Shown: in pieces, positions 17,660 to 25,718 of the stretch | Numbering within the stretch: the first letter of the stretch is position 1 | How the letters are laid out: each line of letters opens with the position of its first letter | Assembly: GCA_002506365.1 (NCBI GenBank) | Contig: DAXK01000006.1 | Location: forward strand, 196 to 55,180 | From: an archaeon UBA583 | GTDB taxonomy: Archaea; Nanobdellota; Nanobdellia; Woesearchaeales; UBA583 | Direction of reading: 5' to 3' | DNA length: 54,985 nucleotides | Program-made: the position numbers and the translations under genes | Notes under the pieces: generated by a model | What the model was told of the DNA's origin: nothing | The model's database searches: none | Seen by the model: the letters and a program-made list of their open reading frames with translations, nothing else

Positions 17660-18796
17660 ATGACAACAAACCAATCCGAAAAAAAAGAAATTGTAACCGA
17701 AGAAGGAATTACAATTTACAGTTACGGAGAAAAAATCACAAAAGAATTAAATGTATTTTACAATCCAGTTATGAAAATTAATCGTGATATTTCATTATTA
17801 TTTATTAAAGCATACTTTACAACTCAAAACCAAAAAAAAATCAAATTCTGCGACCCAATGACAGCATCAGGAATTAGAGAACTAAGATTTTTAAAAACAA
17901 TCCCAGAAATATTTGAAAAAATTACAATGGGAGATATAAGTGGAGAAGCAATTGAAAATATTAAAAATAACTTTGAAAATAATAAAATTTCTCTTAAAAA
18001 TTGTGAACTAGCTCAAAATGATGCAGTAAACACAATTAGTAAACAATTTTATGACTTTATTGAAATTGATCCATTTGGAAGTCCGGTTCCATTTTTAGAC
18101 ATAGCAATCCAAAGAATCAAACATAACGGAATCCTAAGTGCCACAGCAACAGACACAGCCGCATTATGTGGAACTTACCCAAAAAGAACACTAAGAAAAT
18201 ATGGTATGAGAGTTCAAAAACTCTTATGCTACGAAGAAATCGGACTAAGAAACTTAATTGCCCACTGTCAAATCCAAGCAGCAAAATACGACAAAATTTT
18301 AATTCCTCAAGTAACATTCAGTTACGAACACTTCTACAAAGTTTTCTTTAAAGTTCAAGACTCAAAATCAATCGCTACAGAGAACATTAAAGATTTAAGA
18401 TACATTGAATACGACAAACCATTACAAAAAATTACACTAAACAAATATGAAAATGAAAATACTGTAATTGGAAAAACTTACGCAGGACTATTACAAAACA
18501 AAGACCAACTTCAAGAAATGATAAATAATCTACACCTTATCGAAGATAAAAAGAAAATAGAAAAACTTTTACACAAATTAAATGACGAAGGAGAAGAAAT
18601 CGGATATTTTAATTTACACAAAATCGAAAAAGAAAATAATATATCCTCAAACATGAAATTTGTAGATATCATCAAAGAACTACAAAACAAAGGATTTAAC
18701 GCAAGTTTCCCTCACTGTGGAAAATTGTGTATAAAAACTAATGCTACAAGTAATGACATTTTAGATGTATTAAAATTAAGTGTAAATACTAAATAA
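17660..18796 (+). CDS. trm1: tRNA (guanine-26-N2) dimethyltransferase Trm1
   Basis: A 378-residue SAM-dependent enzyme that methylates G26 of tRNAs. Motifs: VFYNPVMKINRDISLLF at the N-terminus, KFCDPMTASGIRELRFLK for SAM binding, DFIEIDPFGSPVPFLDIA (the DPFG catalytic motif), and LSATATDTAALCGTYPK. The C-terminal domain ends with FPHCGKLCIKTNATSNDIL, the conserved target-binding region. It is full length compared with archaeal Trm1. The last 80 bases of the gene occur again just downstream, so the current 3' end may be the product of a recombination event. There are no co-oriented close neighbours; it is probably monocistronic. Confidence 0.94.
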   Translation: MTTNQSEKKEIVTEEGITIYSYGEKITKELNVFYNPVMKINRDISLLFIKAYFTTQNQKKIKFCDPMTASGIRELRFLKTIPEIFEKITMGDISGEAIENIKNNFENNKISLKNCELAQNDAVNTISKQFYDFIEIDPFGSPVPFLDIAIQRIKHNGILSATATDTAALCGTYPKRTLRKYGMRVQKLLCYEEIGLRNLIAHCQIQAAKYDKILIPQVTFSYEHFYKVFFKVQDSKSIATENIKDLRYIEYDKPLQKITLNKYENENTVIGKTYAGLLQNKDQLQEMINNLHLIEDKKKIEKLLHKLNDEGEEIGYFNLHKIEKENNISSNMKFVDIIKELQNKGFNASFPHCGKLCIKTNATSNDILDVLKLSVNTK

Positions 18797-18831
18797 TATT
18801 CTTGAACGAAGTGAAAAATATGGATTTTGGT

Positions 18832-18872
18832 CAACCTTTTTCTGAACGAAGTGAAGTAGTCCGAAAAGGTTG
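18832..18872. other. Hairpin ending exactly at the duplicated trm1 copy
   Basis: Arms caaccttttt (18832-18841) and gaaaaggttg (18863-18872) pair over 10 bp with one G-T. The loop contains the second tgaacgaagtgaa repeat. The right arm ends at the base before copy 2 begins, so the hairpin may mark the recombination junction or act as a trm1 terminator. Confidence 0.5.
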
Positions 18873-18952
18873 GTGGAGAGCTGTGTATAAAAACTAATGC
18901 TACAAGTAATGACATATTAGAAATATTAAAATTAAGTGTAAATACTAAATAA
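18873..18952 (+). pseudogene. Relic of a trm1 3' end
   Basis: In the trm1 frame this reads GGELCIKTNATSNDILEIL and ends in KLSVNTK and a stop, against CGKLCIKTNATSNDILDVL in the intact gene. It has no start or upstream catalytic domain and cannot be a gene. The conservative substitutions suggest it comes from a once-functional, slightly divergent trm1 end rather than from a fresh copying error. Confidence 0.7.
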
Positions 18953-18973
18953 AAAAAAAAAGTAAAAAAATAA

Positions 18974-19213
18974 TTAATATTTTAAATTAAAATTAGGAGT
19001 AAAAACAATTCTTAACTTTTTACTCTCCCCACTTAAAATATTTTGACTCTGTAAATTAGAAACAACCTTTGAAAAATTATTAATCAAATAAGTTAAAAAA
19101 TTAAAAAAAGCATTTAACTTTTTTAAATCTTCAAAAACATTAGAACTATTTTCAAATATTCTTAAAGCAACCTTATCCTTAGTTTCATTTAACTTGTATA
19201 AAATTTCTTTCAT
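18974..19213 (-). CDS. Small hypothetical helical protein
   Basis: A 79-residue protein from the ATG at 19213. An earlier in-frame TTG at 19222 is rejected because the TATA box at 19235-19242 is centred 25.5 bp from the ATG. The sequence begins MKEILYKLNETKDKVALRIF and continues with alternating charged and hydrophobic residues (LKKLNAFFNFLTYLINNFSK), suggesting an amphipathic helix or coiled coil over residues ~1-60. The tail (KKLRIVFTPNF) looks like a beta strand. I recognise no family. It is convergent with the trm1 relic and probably monocistronic. Confidence 0.5.
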   Translation of the reverse strand: MKEILYKLNETKDKVALRIFENSSNVFEDLKKLNAFFNFLTYLINNFSKVVSNLQSQNILSGESKKLRIVFTPNFNLKY

Positions 19214-19234
19214 AAACCTCAAATGATATAGTAG

Positions 19235-19242
19235 TATATAAA
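19235..19242 (-). promoter_or_regulatory. TATA box of the small gene at 18974-19213
   Basis: The octamer tatataaa is centred 25.5 bp upstream of the ATG at 19213, which decides the start codon. Confidence 0.55.
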
Positions 19243-19337
19243 TCTAATCTTCAAAAAAATTAAATGAATTACTCTAAATTTTAATCCTTAAATACTTTTC
19301 TAAAAAAAATAAAAACAATTTACCAAATAAATAAAAA

Positions 19338-19505
19338 CTACTCCTTTAACAAATCAGACTCTAACATATTTCTTCTATACTTTGCAGTAGAATCCTTCTC
19401 ACGAAACTTAATAGGAACCTTCTTCTCAGACACAACTCCCTCAACTTCCTTTTGTAATGTATATTGTTTTAATTTAGAATTATATAATATTTGTTTTTTA
19501 GCCAT
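19338..19505 (-). CDS. Very small basic hypothetical protein
   Basis: A 55-residue protein beginning MAKKQILYNSKLKQYTL and ending ESDLLKE. It is rich in Lys, Arg and Glu (KEVEGVVSEKKVPIKFREKD), with no membrane segment and no cysteines, so a small soluble protein, possibly nucleic-acid or ribosome associated (inference). Support for a real gene: the codons use G in the wobble position more than the background, and a perfect TATA box lies at 19528-19535, 26.5 bp upstream of the ATG. I do not recognise the family. It stands alone between a hypothetical gene and the propeller-pilin gene. Confidence 0.55.
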   Translation of the reverse strand: MAKKQILYNSKLKQYTLQKEVEGVVSEKKVPIKFREKDSTAKYRRNMLESDLLKE

Positions 19506-19527
19506 AATAAAATATAATTAAAACTTA

Positions 19528-19535
19528 TTTATAAA
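19528..19535 (-). promoter_or_regulatory. TATA box of the 55-residue gene
   Basis: A perfect tttataaa octamer centred 26.5 bp upstream of the ATG at 19505. It supports the reality of this small gene. Confidence 0.5.
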
Positions 19536-19585
19536 TTTGTTCGAAAACAAAATAAAAATAAAAAATAAATTAATCAAATTAATAA

Positions 19586-21922
19586 CTAATTAATATCAAA
19601 AACATTAAAATGATAACTTCCAGAAGTATATAACTTATTCCCCTCAACCAAAACATCATAAACCGAATTAACCCTATAATCTGAATAAACATCAACCTCA
19701 CTAATACTACTTGGATCTGAAACATTTAAAACTGTAATTTTATCATTACTCTGAGATACAATAAAAGCATAACCGCCAGAAATATCAATATTTTTAGGAG
19801 AATCAGTATTAGCATTTGCAAAAAACCCAACCTCAGAAATACTACTTGGATTTGAAATATCCAAAATAATTAAACCATTAGTTGTAAAATCAATAACATA
19901 AGCATAATCTCCAACAATCTCAACATCTACAATCCCCTGAATATTTGTTGAATTAAAAACCGAAACCTCACTAACTGAATTTGGATTTGAAACATCTAAA
20001 ACAACTAACTTATCCAAAGCAGTCCCTGCAAAAACATAATTTCCCTTAATATCAATATGATTAATCCCATCCAAATTAGCATTAGTAAAAGAACTAACCA
20101 AAGAAATTGAAGCAGGATTTGAAACATCTAAAACATTTAAAGAATCAGCATAAATCGCAGAAACATAAGCATAATTTCCTAAAACCTTAACATCATAAGC
20201 CCCATTTAAATTAACAGCATCATAATATGGAGTTAACTCAACCATATTACTAGGATCACTAACATCAACAACAGTCATTTGATCAGGATTCCTCTCAGCA
20301 ACATAAATATAATTTCCATCCTTAAACACATTAGTTAACCCACTAATATCCCTAATATTTCCTAAATGGACCAAATCATTAGGATTTGAATAATCAAAAG
20401 TATTAAATCCATAAGAATTAGTAGACGCAATAAATAAATTATCTCCATCCTTAATCACCCTATACCCAACATCAATACTAGGTGAAACAACTCCACCTAA
20501 AAAAGAAATAGAATTAATATTAGACACATCAAAAATACTAAAAGCATCAGCTGAAGCCCCCGTAACATATAATTTATTATTATCAAAATCATAAAGATTC
20601 GCTCCATACAAATTTTCATGTTGAACCGTATCAACATAAGAAACACTACTTGGATTTGAAATATCTAAAACTGTAAAATTCTTAGCCGAAGTCATAACAA
20701 GAGCATGATTTCCAACAACCTTAACATTATAAATCCCATCAATATTTAAACTCGTATAATCCCCAACCTGCACAATACTAGTTGGATTAGATACATCTAA
20801 AATAACTAACTTATCAAGCATCGTACTAGCTAAATAAACTAAATTACCAACCTTATCAAAATACTGAGGACTATCAATTGAAGTTGCATTTTTAAACGAA
20901 TCAACTAAAACTGGACTCGCTGGATTTGTAACATTCACAATCGCAAAACTATCAGACCTATACCCAACAATATAAGCTAAATTATTTTCAACCTTAATAT
21001 GTCTAGCCATATCCAAATTAACTGAATCAACTAAAGTTCCAACTTCACTAATACTACTTGGATTTGAAATATCTAAAATAGTTAACATATCATCAAAATT
21101 TGAAACAGCATACAAATAATTCCCAGAAATATCAAAACCAAACCCAGAATCCAAATTAGCATGTTGATAAAATCCAACTTGAACAATATTATTAACATCA
21201 GAAACATCAAAAACAACAATTCTATCACCAGTTGTAATCACATAAGCCAAATTTCCAATAACCTTAATCTCACGAGCCCCACTCAAATTTTGATTAATTA
21301 TCGAACTAACCTCAACAATACTATTAGGATTAGAAATATCTAAAACATTTAAACTATAAACATGTGAAGCAGTAATATAAGCATAATTCCCAACAACATC
21401 AACAGGCAACTCCCCTGAAAAAATATCCACAAAATTATGTGCTAAAGTTAATTTTCCTGAACCTAAACTACCATTTCCACTCCCATCACCATCTTCAGAA
21501 TTATTTCCAGAAATAACTCCTTTAATATTATCAAGGTATATACTTTTTGCTAAAATTTTATCCCCAATAACTACAACAACCTCAGGAGCCCTAATAGAAA
21601 CATTTTCTAAACAAGAACTAACATCCAACTTAGTTAAACCAGAAAAACTTCCATTAATCTTACAATCAACACCTCCAATATTTACTGAACTAATTGTTGA
21701 ATTACTACCCGAATTAATATATAAAGTTTCACCAACTAAACTCTCAACTCTAATTTTAGAATTAGCTAAGTTAGAATCTGCCTCAACATCAACTAAAACC
21801 CTTGAACTAAAATCAGTAAACCAACTTTGAAAACCAACAACTGCCAAAACTGAAACAACTAATAATAAAGAAACAGCAACAACAGGATGTATTGCCTTTT
21901 TATTTAAAAAATACAAACTCAT
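19586..21922 (-). CDS. Pilin-headed cell-surface protein with 14 LVIVD propeller repeats
   Basis: From the ATG at 21922 the protein has 778 residues. Residues ~1-130 are a pilin module: class III signal (LNKKAIHPVVAVSLLLVVS), hydrophobic helix, QSWF, FSS, DVE, and cysteines 87 and 104 matching the pilin at 1420-1833. A glycine/serine linker (about 144-155) leads to about 14 repeats of ~44 residues with the pattern G-NYAYV ... LxVLDVSNPxSISEV, the LVIVD repeat, enough for two seven-bladed propellers. It would be displayed outside the cell, anchored or assembled through the pilin helix. An upstream ATG at 21961 is unlikely because the TATA box centre is 25.5 bp before 21922. Confidence 0.88.
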   Translation of the reverse strand: MSLYFLNKKAIHPVVAVSLLLVVSVLAVVGFQSWFTDFSSRVLVDVEADSNLANSKIRVESLVGETLYINSGSNSTISSVNIGGVDCKINGSFSGLTKLDVSSCLENVSIRAPEVVVVIGDKILAKSIYLDNIKGVISGNNSEDGDGSGNGSLGSGKLTLAHNFVDIFSGELPVDVVGNYAYITASHVYSLNVLDISNPNSIVEVSSIINQNLSGAREIKVIGNLAYVITTGDRIVVFDVSDVNNIVQVGFYQHANLDSGFGFDISGNYLYAVSNFDDMLTILDISNPSSISEVGTLVDSVNLDMARHIKVENNLAYIVGYRSDSFAIVNVTNPASPVLVDSFKNATSIDSPQYFDKVGNLVYLASTMLDKLVILDVSNPTSIVQVGDYTSLNIDGIYNVKVVGNHALVMTSAKNFTVLDISNPSSVSYVDTVQHENLYGANLYDFDNNKLYVTGASADAFSIFDVSNINSISFLGGVVSPSIDVGYRVIKDGDNLFIASTNSYGFNTFDYSNPNDLVHLGNIRDISGLTNVFKDGNYIYVAERNPDQMTVVDVSDPSNMVELTPYYDAVNLNGAYDVKVLGNYAYVSAIYADSLNVLDVSNPASISLVSSFTNANLDGINHIDIKGNYVFAGTALDKLVVLDVSNPNSVSEVSVFNSTNIQGIVDVEIVGDYAYVIDFTTNGLIILDISNPSSISEVGFFANANTDSPKNIDISGGYAFIVSQSNDKITVLNVSDPSSISEVDVYSDYRVNSVYDVLVEGNKLYTSGSYHFNVFDIN

Positions 21923-21942
21923 AATAAAAATAAAAAATAAAC

Positions 21943-21951
21943 AAATATAAA
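21943..21951 (-). promoter_or_regulatory. TATA box of the propeller-pilin gene
   Basis: On the minus strand tttatattt, centred 25.5 bp upstream of the ATG at 21922. It argues for that start over the ATG at 21961, which would lie upstream of the box. Confidence 0.55.
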
Positions 21952-21997
21952 CATCATTCACTACTAAATCACATAAAAATTAAATTTAAAAAATAAA

Positions 21998-24499
21998 CTA
22001 AATATATGAATTCATTGATAAAGCTTCTTCTTCAGCCTTATTTTGTTTTAATTCAGACTCAATTTCTTTATATTTATTTGAAACTTCCTCATTAACTGAA
22101 GGTTTAACAATGTTCAAAGCTTCCTCAAAATCATTAAATAAAACTTCACTTGAATTAATATCTCGTCTTAAAGCAATCATCCCAGCTTCTCTCACAACTG
22201 CTTCTAAATCAGCTCCAACATAACCTTCAGTTTGCCCTGCTAAACTAGATACAATTTTACCTAAATCCTTAACAGGAGTATTTTTCAAATGAACTTCTAA
22301 AATTTTCTCACGAGCTTCCAAATTAGGAATATCAACTAAAACTAACTTATCAAATCTCCCTGGACGAAGCAAAGCAGGATCAATTAAACCTGGTCTATTT
22401 GTCGCAGCTAAAACTTTAACATTAACTAAATCCTCAAGCCCATCCATCTCAGTTAAAATTTGATTAACAACTGTATCAGTAACTTTTCCTTTCTCATTTC
22501 TAGCCCCAGCAATCGCATCAAACTCATCAAAAAATAAAATACTTGGACTATTTTGTCTAGCCTTCAAAAATAACTTTCTAATTGCTTTCTCAGACTCTCC
22601 AACATACTTATTAATAATCTCTGGACCCTTAATATAAATAAAATTACTCTCAGTTTCAGTCGCCACAGCCTTAGCAAGTAAAGTCTTCCCAGTCCCGGGT
22701 GGACCATACATCAAAACTCCCTTCGGACTTTTAATTCCCAATCTTGCAAAAGCTTCAGCATTTTTAATAGGCCACTCAACCATCTCAGTTAACTGTCCCT
22801 TCAAACAATCAAGACCACCAATATCACTCCACTTAACATCTGGAACCTCAACAGAAAATTCTCTCATAGCAGAAGGTCTAACAACAGATAACGCCTCAGC
22901 AAAATCTCTCTTAGTAATCTCCAACTTATTTAAAACATCAGAACTAATCTCATTATCCTCTGAAAAATCCATATCTGGGAAATTCACACGCAAAACATTA
23001 AACGCAGCCTCCTTCACTAACGCCTCCAAATCAGCACCAACAAACCCGTGAGTAGAACGAGCAACTTCATCTAACATATTAGAACAATACTCATAACGAA
23101 CACCAGATAAAACTTCCTCAGGAATCTTAACCAAAGCAGAATAAACATCATCCTTAAACTCCTTTCTCAAAGAAACTAAATCCAAAACCTCAAAAGTTCC
23201 CTCATCAACATTTACACTCTTACTTCCCTTAGCATCCTTATCACCCTTAACTAATTTACTCTCCTTAACAAATTTCTTTAAAGCCCCCTCATAAACTTTA
23301 AAATTTTTAGGTAATTCTAAAGGCATCCCTCTAGTATGAATCTTTAAAATCTCTAACCTATCATCAGCCTTCGGCACACCAATCTCAAGTTCACGATCAA
23401 AACGACCAGGTCTACGTAAAGCTTCATCCAATGAATCTGGACGATTAGTCGCAGCAATTACAATAACCTTATTAGATTTATTTAATCCATCCATAAGTGT
23501 AAGCAACTGAGCAACAACTCTCTTCTCAACATCCCCTTGAGTCTCCTCACGCTTTGTTGCAATAGCATCAATCTCATCAATAAAAATTACAGCAGGACTT
23601 GATTGTTCAGCCTCCTCAAATAACTCACGCAATTTCTTCTCAGACTCCCCATAAAATTTATTTACAATTTCAGGAGCAGAAATTGAAAAAAAACTAGCCT
23701 CAGTCTCATTAGCAATAGCACGAGCAAGTAAAGTTTTTCCAGTCCCAGGCGGACCATATAATAAAATTCCCTTTGGAGGATTAATCCCCAAACGAGAAAA
23801 AATTTCAGGATGACGAAGAGGTAATTCAACTAACTCACGAATTTTAGATAATTGAGATTTTAAACCTCCAATATCCTCATAATTAATTCCTGAATACTCC
23901 ATCTCATCATCAGTCTTATTACTTATCTCAACAGCAGTATTTGGACCAATAAACAAAAAACCATCAGGTTTAGTAACTGACACTTTAAACTTTGCTCCAT
24001 TAGGATTAAACCCTAAAAACTCATCCTGAATTGATGAAAAAATATCAATTGCAAAATTATTATTAGAAGATAAAATACGCCGATTACTAGAATTAGAACC
24101 TGCCTTAATACACAAAATATCTCCAGAAACCACTGGTTTTTTTAATAAACTCTTTTTCAAATTATTTAAATTTGCTTGATGTGGAACAAACTCAGTCATT
24201 GGAATTAAAACAACTTTCTTTGCCTCTACCAACTCAGGTTTAAATAAATGAATATGTTCACCAACAGAAACCTTAGCATTTTTACGAATAACTCCATCCA
24301 TACGAATAATCTCAAGACCTAAATCAGAAGGATACGCCCTATCAACAATTGCTAAAGTTTTTCGCTCCCCACAAATCCCAATAATATCTCCATAATTTAA
24401 TCCAAGCTTACCTAAAATTTGTCTATCAACTCTTACAAGTCCAGAATTTACATCGTCTTGATGTGCTTCAGCAACCTTTACCTTGAAATTATCAGTCAT
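21998..24499 (-). CDS. cdc48: Cdc48/VAT-type AAA+ ATPase
   Basis: An 833-residue hexameric unfoldase. The N-domain is at ~1-190. The D1 ring has Walker A GPPGTGKT at 249-256 and Walker B IFIDEID near 305-311. The D2 ring has GPPGTGKT at 599-606 and LFFDEFD near 655-661. Arg fingers and sensor motifs are present (ATNRPDSLDEALRRPGRFD; ATNRPGLIDPALLRPGRFD). It remodels or unfolds proteins for degradation. Odd point: about 75 extra residues (~404-480) interrupt the D1 small domain just before THGFVGADLEAL; ordinary archaeal homologues are nearly continuous there. The C-terminus is NSYI, with Tyr at the penultimate place as in proteasome-docking HbYX tails but without the hydrophobic residue. A dyad lies in its leader. 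Confidence 0.95.
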   Translation of the reverse strand: MTDNFKVKVAEAHQDDVNSGLVRVDRQILGKLGLNYGDIIGICGERKTLAIVDRAYPSDLGLEIIRMDGVIRKNAKVSVGEHIHLFKPELVEAKKVVLIPMTEFVPHQANLNNLKKSLLKKPVVSGDILCIKAGSNSSNRRILSSNNNFAIDIFSSIQDEFLGFNPNGAKFKVSVTKPDGFLFIGPNTAVEISNKTDDEMEYSGINYEDIGGLKSQLSKIRELVELPLRHPEIFSRLGINPPKGILLYGPPGTGKTLLARAIANETEASFFSISAPEIVNKFYGESEKKLRELFEEAEQSSPAVIFIDEIDAIATKREETQGDVEKRVVAQLLTLMDGLNKSNKVIVIAATNRPDSLDEALRRPGRFDRELEIGVPKADDRLEILKIHTRGMPLELPKNFKVYEGALKKFVKESKLVKGDKDAKGSKSVNVDEGTFEVLDLVSLRKEFKDDVYSALVKIPEEVLSGVRYEYCSNMLDEVARSTHGFVGADLEALVKEAAFNVLRVNFPDMDFSEDNEISSDVLNKLEITKRDFAEALSVVRPSAMREFSVEVPDVKWSDIGGLDCLKGQLTEMVEWPIKNAEAFARLGIKSPKGVLMYGPPGTGKTLLAKAVATETESNFIYIKGPEIINKYVGESEKAIRKLFLKARQNSPSILFFDEFDAIAGARNEKGKVTDTVVNQILTEMDGLEDLVNVKVLAATNRPGLIDPALLRPGRFDKLVLVDIPNLEAREKILEVHLKNTPVKDLGKIVSSLAGQTEGYVGADLEAVVREAGMIALRRDINSSEVLFNDFEEALNIVKPSVNEEVSNKYKEIESELKQNKAEEEALSMNSYI

Positions 24500-24518
24500 T
24501 TTTAAATATTTTAATTTT

Positions 24519-24547
24519 AAAAATGTTCCAAAAAATGAAACATTTTT
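24519..24547. promoter_or_regulatory. Dyad in the cdc48 promoter/leader
   Basis: Perfect 9-base arms aaaaatgtt (24519-24527) and aacattttt (24539-24547) lie 20-48 bases before the cdc48 ATG. A TATA-like tatata at 24550-24555 sits just upstream, so the dyad would cover the transcription start. It could be an operator or a 5'-leader hairpin. Confidence 0.45.
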
Positions 24548-24675
24548 GATATATACAAATTAATCAATTTTTAGCTTTATAAGCTTTATGTTGAAAAATT
24601 TTCAAATAAAAATAAAAAGTAAAAAACAAACAGATAATAAAATGAAAAATAAATATAAAATATTAATTTATAATA

Positions 24676-25668
24676 TTAAAGTAAATCAAAAGATTTAATT
24701 TTTGAAAAAACAATTTTAATAAAAACTGTTAATGGGACTGAAAATAACATTCCCCCAATCCCCCAAATACTTCCCCAAAATAATAAACTTAACAATACAA
24801 CAATCGGTGAAATATTAAATTTATTTCCTGCAACTTTAGGTTCAATAATATTCCCAAATACAATTTGAACAATAATTAATAAACAAACTAACATAACTAA
24901 ACCTGACCCAAAACCAGAATTTACTAATTCTGATAAAATAATTAAACCAACTGCAATAAAAGAACCAATATTTGGAATAAAATTTAATAAAAAAATTAAA
25001 ACTGCGAAAAAGAAAGCATAATTAACTCCAAATAATACTAATATAATAAAACTTACTAAAGCTGTTCCAAAACTAATTAAAGATTTAATTTTCAAATAAT
25101 CTCTAATTGAAACTTCAACCTCATCAACCATATTTAAAAATAATTTTTTTTTAGAATTATTTAAATTCTTTGAAACTTTACTAACCCAACCCTCATAAGA
25201 GGGCAATAAAAATGCAACAAATAAAATAATTAAAAACAACTCAGATAAAAATGAAGTAGTTGAAGAAAATAAAGATTTTGCAAAAATTCCAAACATTTCT
25301 TGAATCTTAGAAACATCAACAAAATTAGATAAAGAAAAAGTATTTCCAAATAAATCTACTTCAGTTAAAATTAATTCTTCAAATTTTTCAGAAATTCCAA
25401 CATCAGAAGCAGGAACATTCCCTCCTCCAGCAAACAAGATATTACTTACAAAAATTAATCCAACCAAAATTCCTAAATAAGCAACAGCTGAATAACTAAA
25501 TGAATAAAACTTTTTCTTTGATAATCTAGTTAAAGGAACAAACAAAAATGTTAATAAAACCGCAAAAATAAAAGGTCTTAAAAAAACTTGAAACTCCTTT
25601 AATAAAAAAACAAGTAACACAACCCCCATAAAAATAAGAGAATACTCTGATAATTTTTTATAATCCAT
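24676..25668 (-). CDS. AI-2E-family (PerM-like) membrane transporter
   Basis: A 330-residue membrane protein with about eight helices. The N-terminal pair (residues ~9-48) and the long soluble loop (~85-125) are followed by FLSELFLIILFVAFLLPSYE. The C-terminal core contains INYxFFFAVLIFLLNFIPNIGSF-like sequence (FIPNIGSFIAVGLI) and GNIIEPKVAGNKFNISPIVVLL, both hallmarks of the AI-2E/UPF0118 family. Members export small molecules or exchange Na+/H+; the substrate here is unknown. It shares a central TATA box with the divergent peptide-deformylase-like gene, with 51 bp between the two ATGs. Confidence 0.88.
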   Translation of the reverse strand: MDYKKLSEYSLIFMGVVLLVFLLKEFQVFLRPFIFAVLLTFLFVPLTRLSKKKFYSFSYSAVAYLGILVGLIFVSNILFAGGGNVPASDVGISEKFEELILTEVDLFGNTFSLSNFVDVSKIQEMFGIFAKSLFSSTTSFLSELFLIILFVAFLLPSYEGWVSKVSKNLNNSKKKLFLNMVDEVEVSIRDYLKIKSLISFGTALVSFIILVLFGVNYAFFFAVLIFLLNFIPNIGSFIAVGLIILSELVNSGFGSGLVMLVCLLIIVQIVFGNIIEPKVAGNKFNISPIVVLLSLLFWGSIWGIGGMLFSVPLTVFIKIVFSKIKSFDLL

Positions 25669-25688
25669 AAAAAAACAAATACAATAAA

Positions 25689-25697
25689 TTATATAAA
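25689..25697. promoter_or_regulatory. Shared TATA box of a divergent gene pair
   Basis: The sequence ttatataaa is the only good TATA box between the ATGs at 25668 (leftward) and 25719 (rightward). Its centre is 25-26 bp from both starts. A single near-palindromic box apparently drives two leaderless genes. Confidence 0.6.
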
Positions 25698-25718
25698 TCT
25701 ATTCAAATAAAAATAAAT

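Larger units (their letters stand above)
18717..18952 (+). repeat. Direct repeat of the trm1 3' end with a 76-bp insert
   Basis: Copy 1 (18717-18796, the real gene end) and copy 2 (18873-18952) are 80 bases each, offset 156 bases, with 6 mismatches by eye. The differences fall as in coding divergence: two silent, plus K to E, D to E and V to I. The insert (18797-18872) has tgaacgaagtgaa twice (18803-18815 and 18843-18855). Confidence 0.85.

Noticed and set aside
18712..18915. A leftward reading frame containing the same peptide (SLLVALVFIH) at both ends
   Set aside because: It is the antisense of the two trm1 3'-end copies, so the internal peptide repeat only mirrors the DNA duplication.
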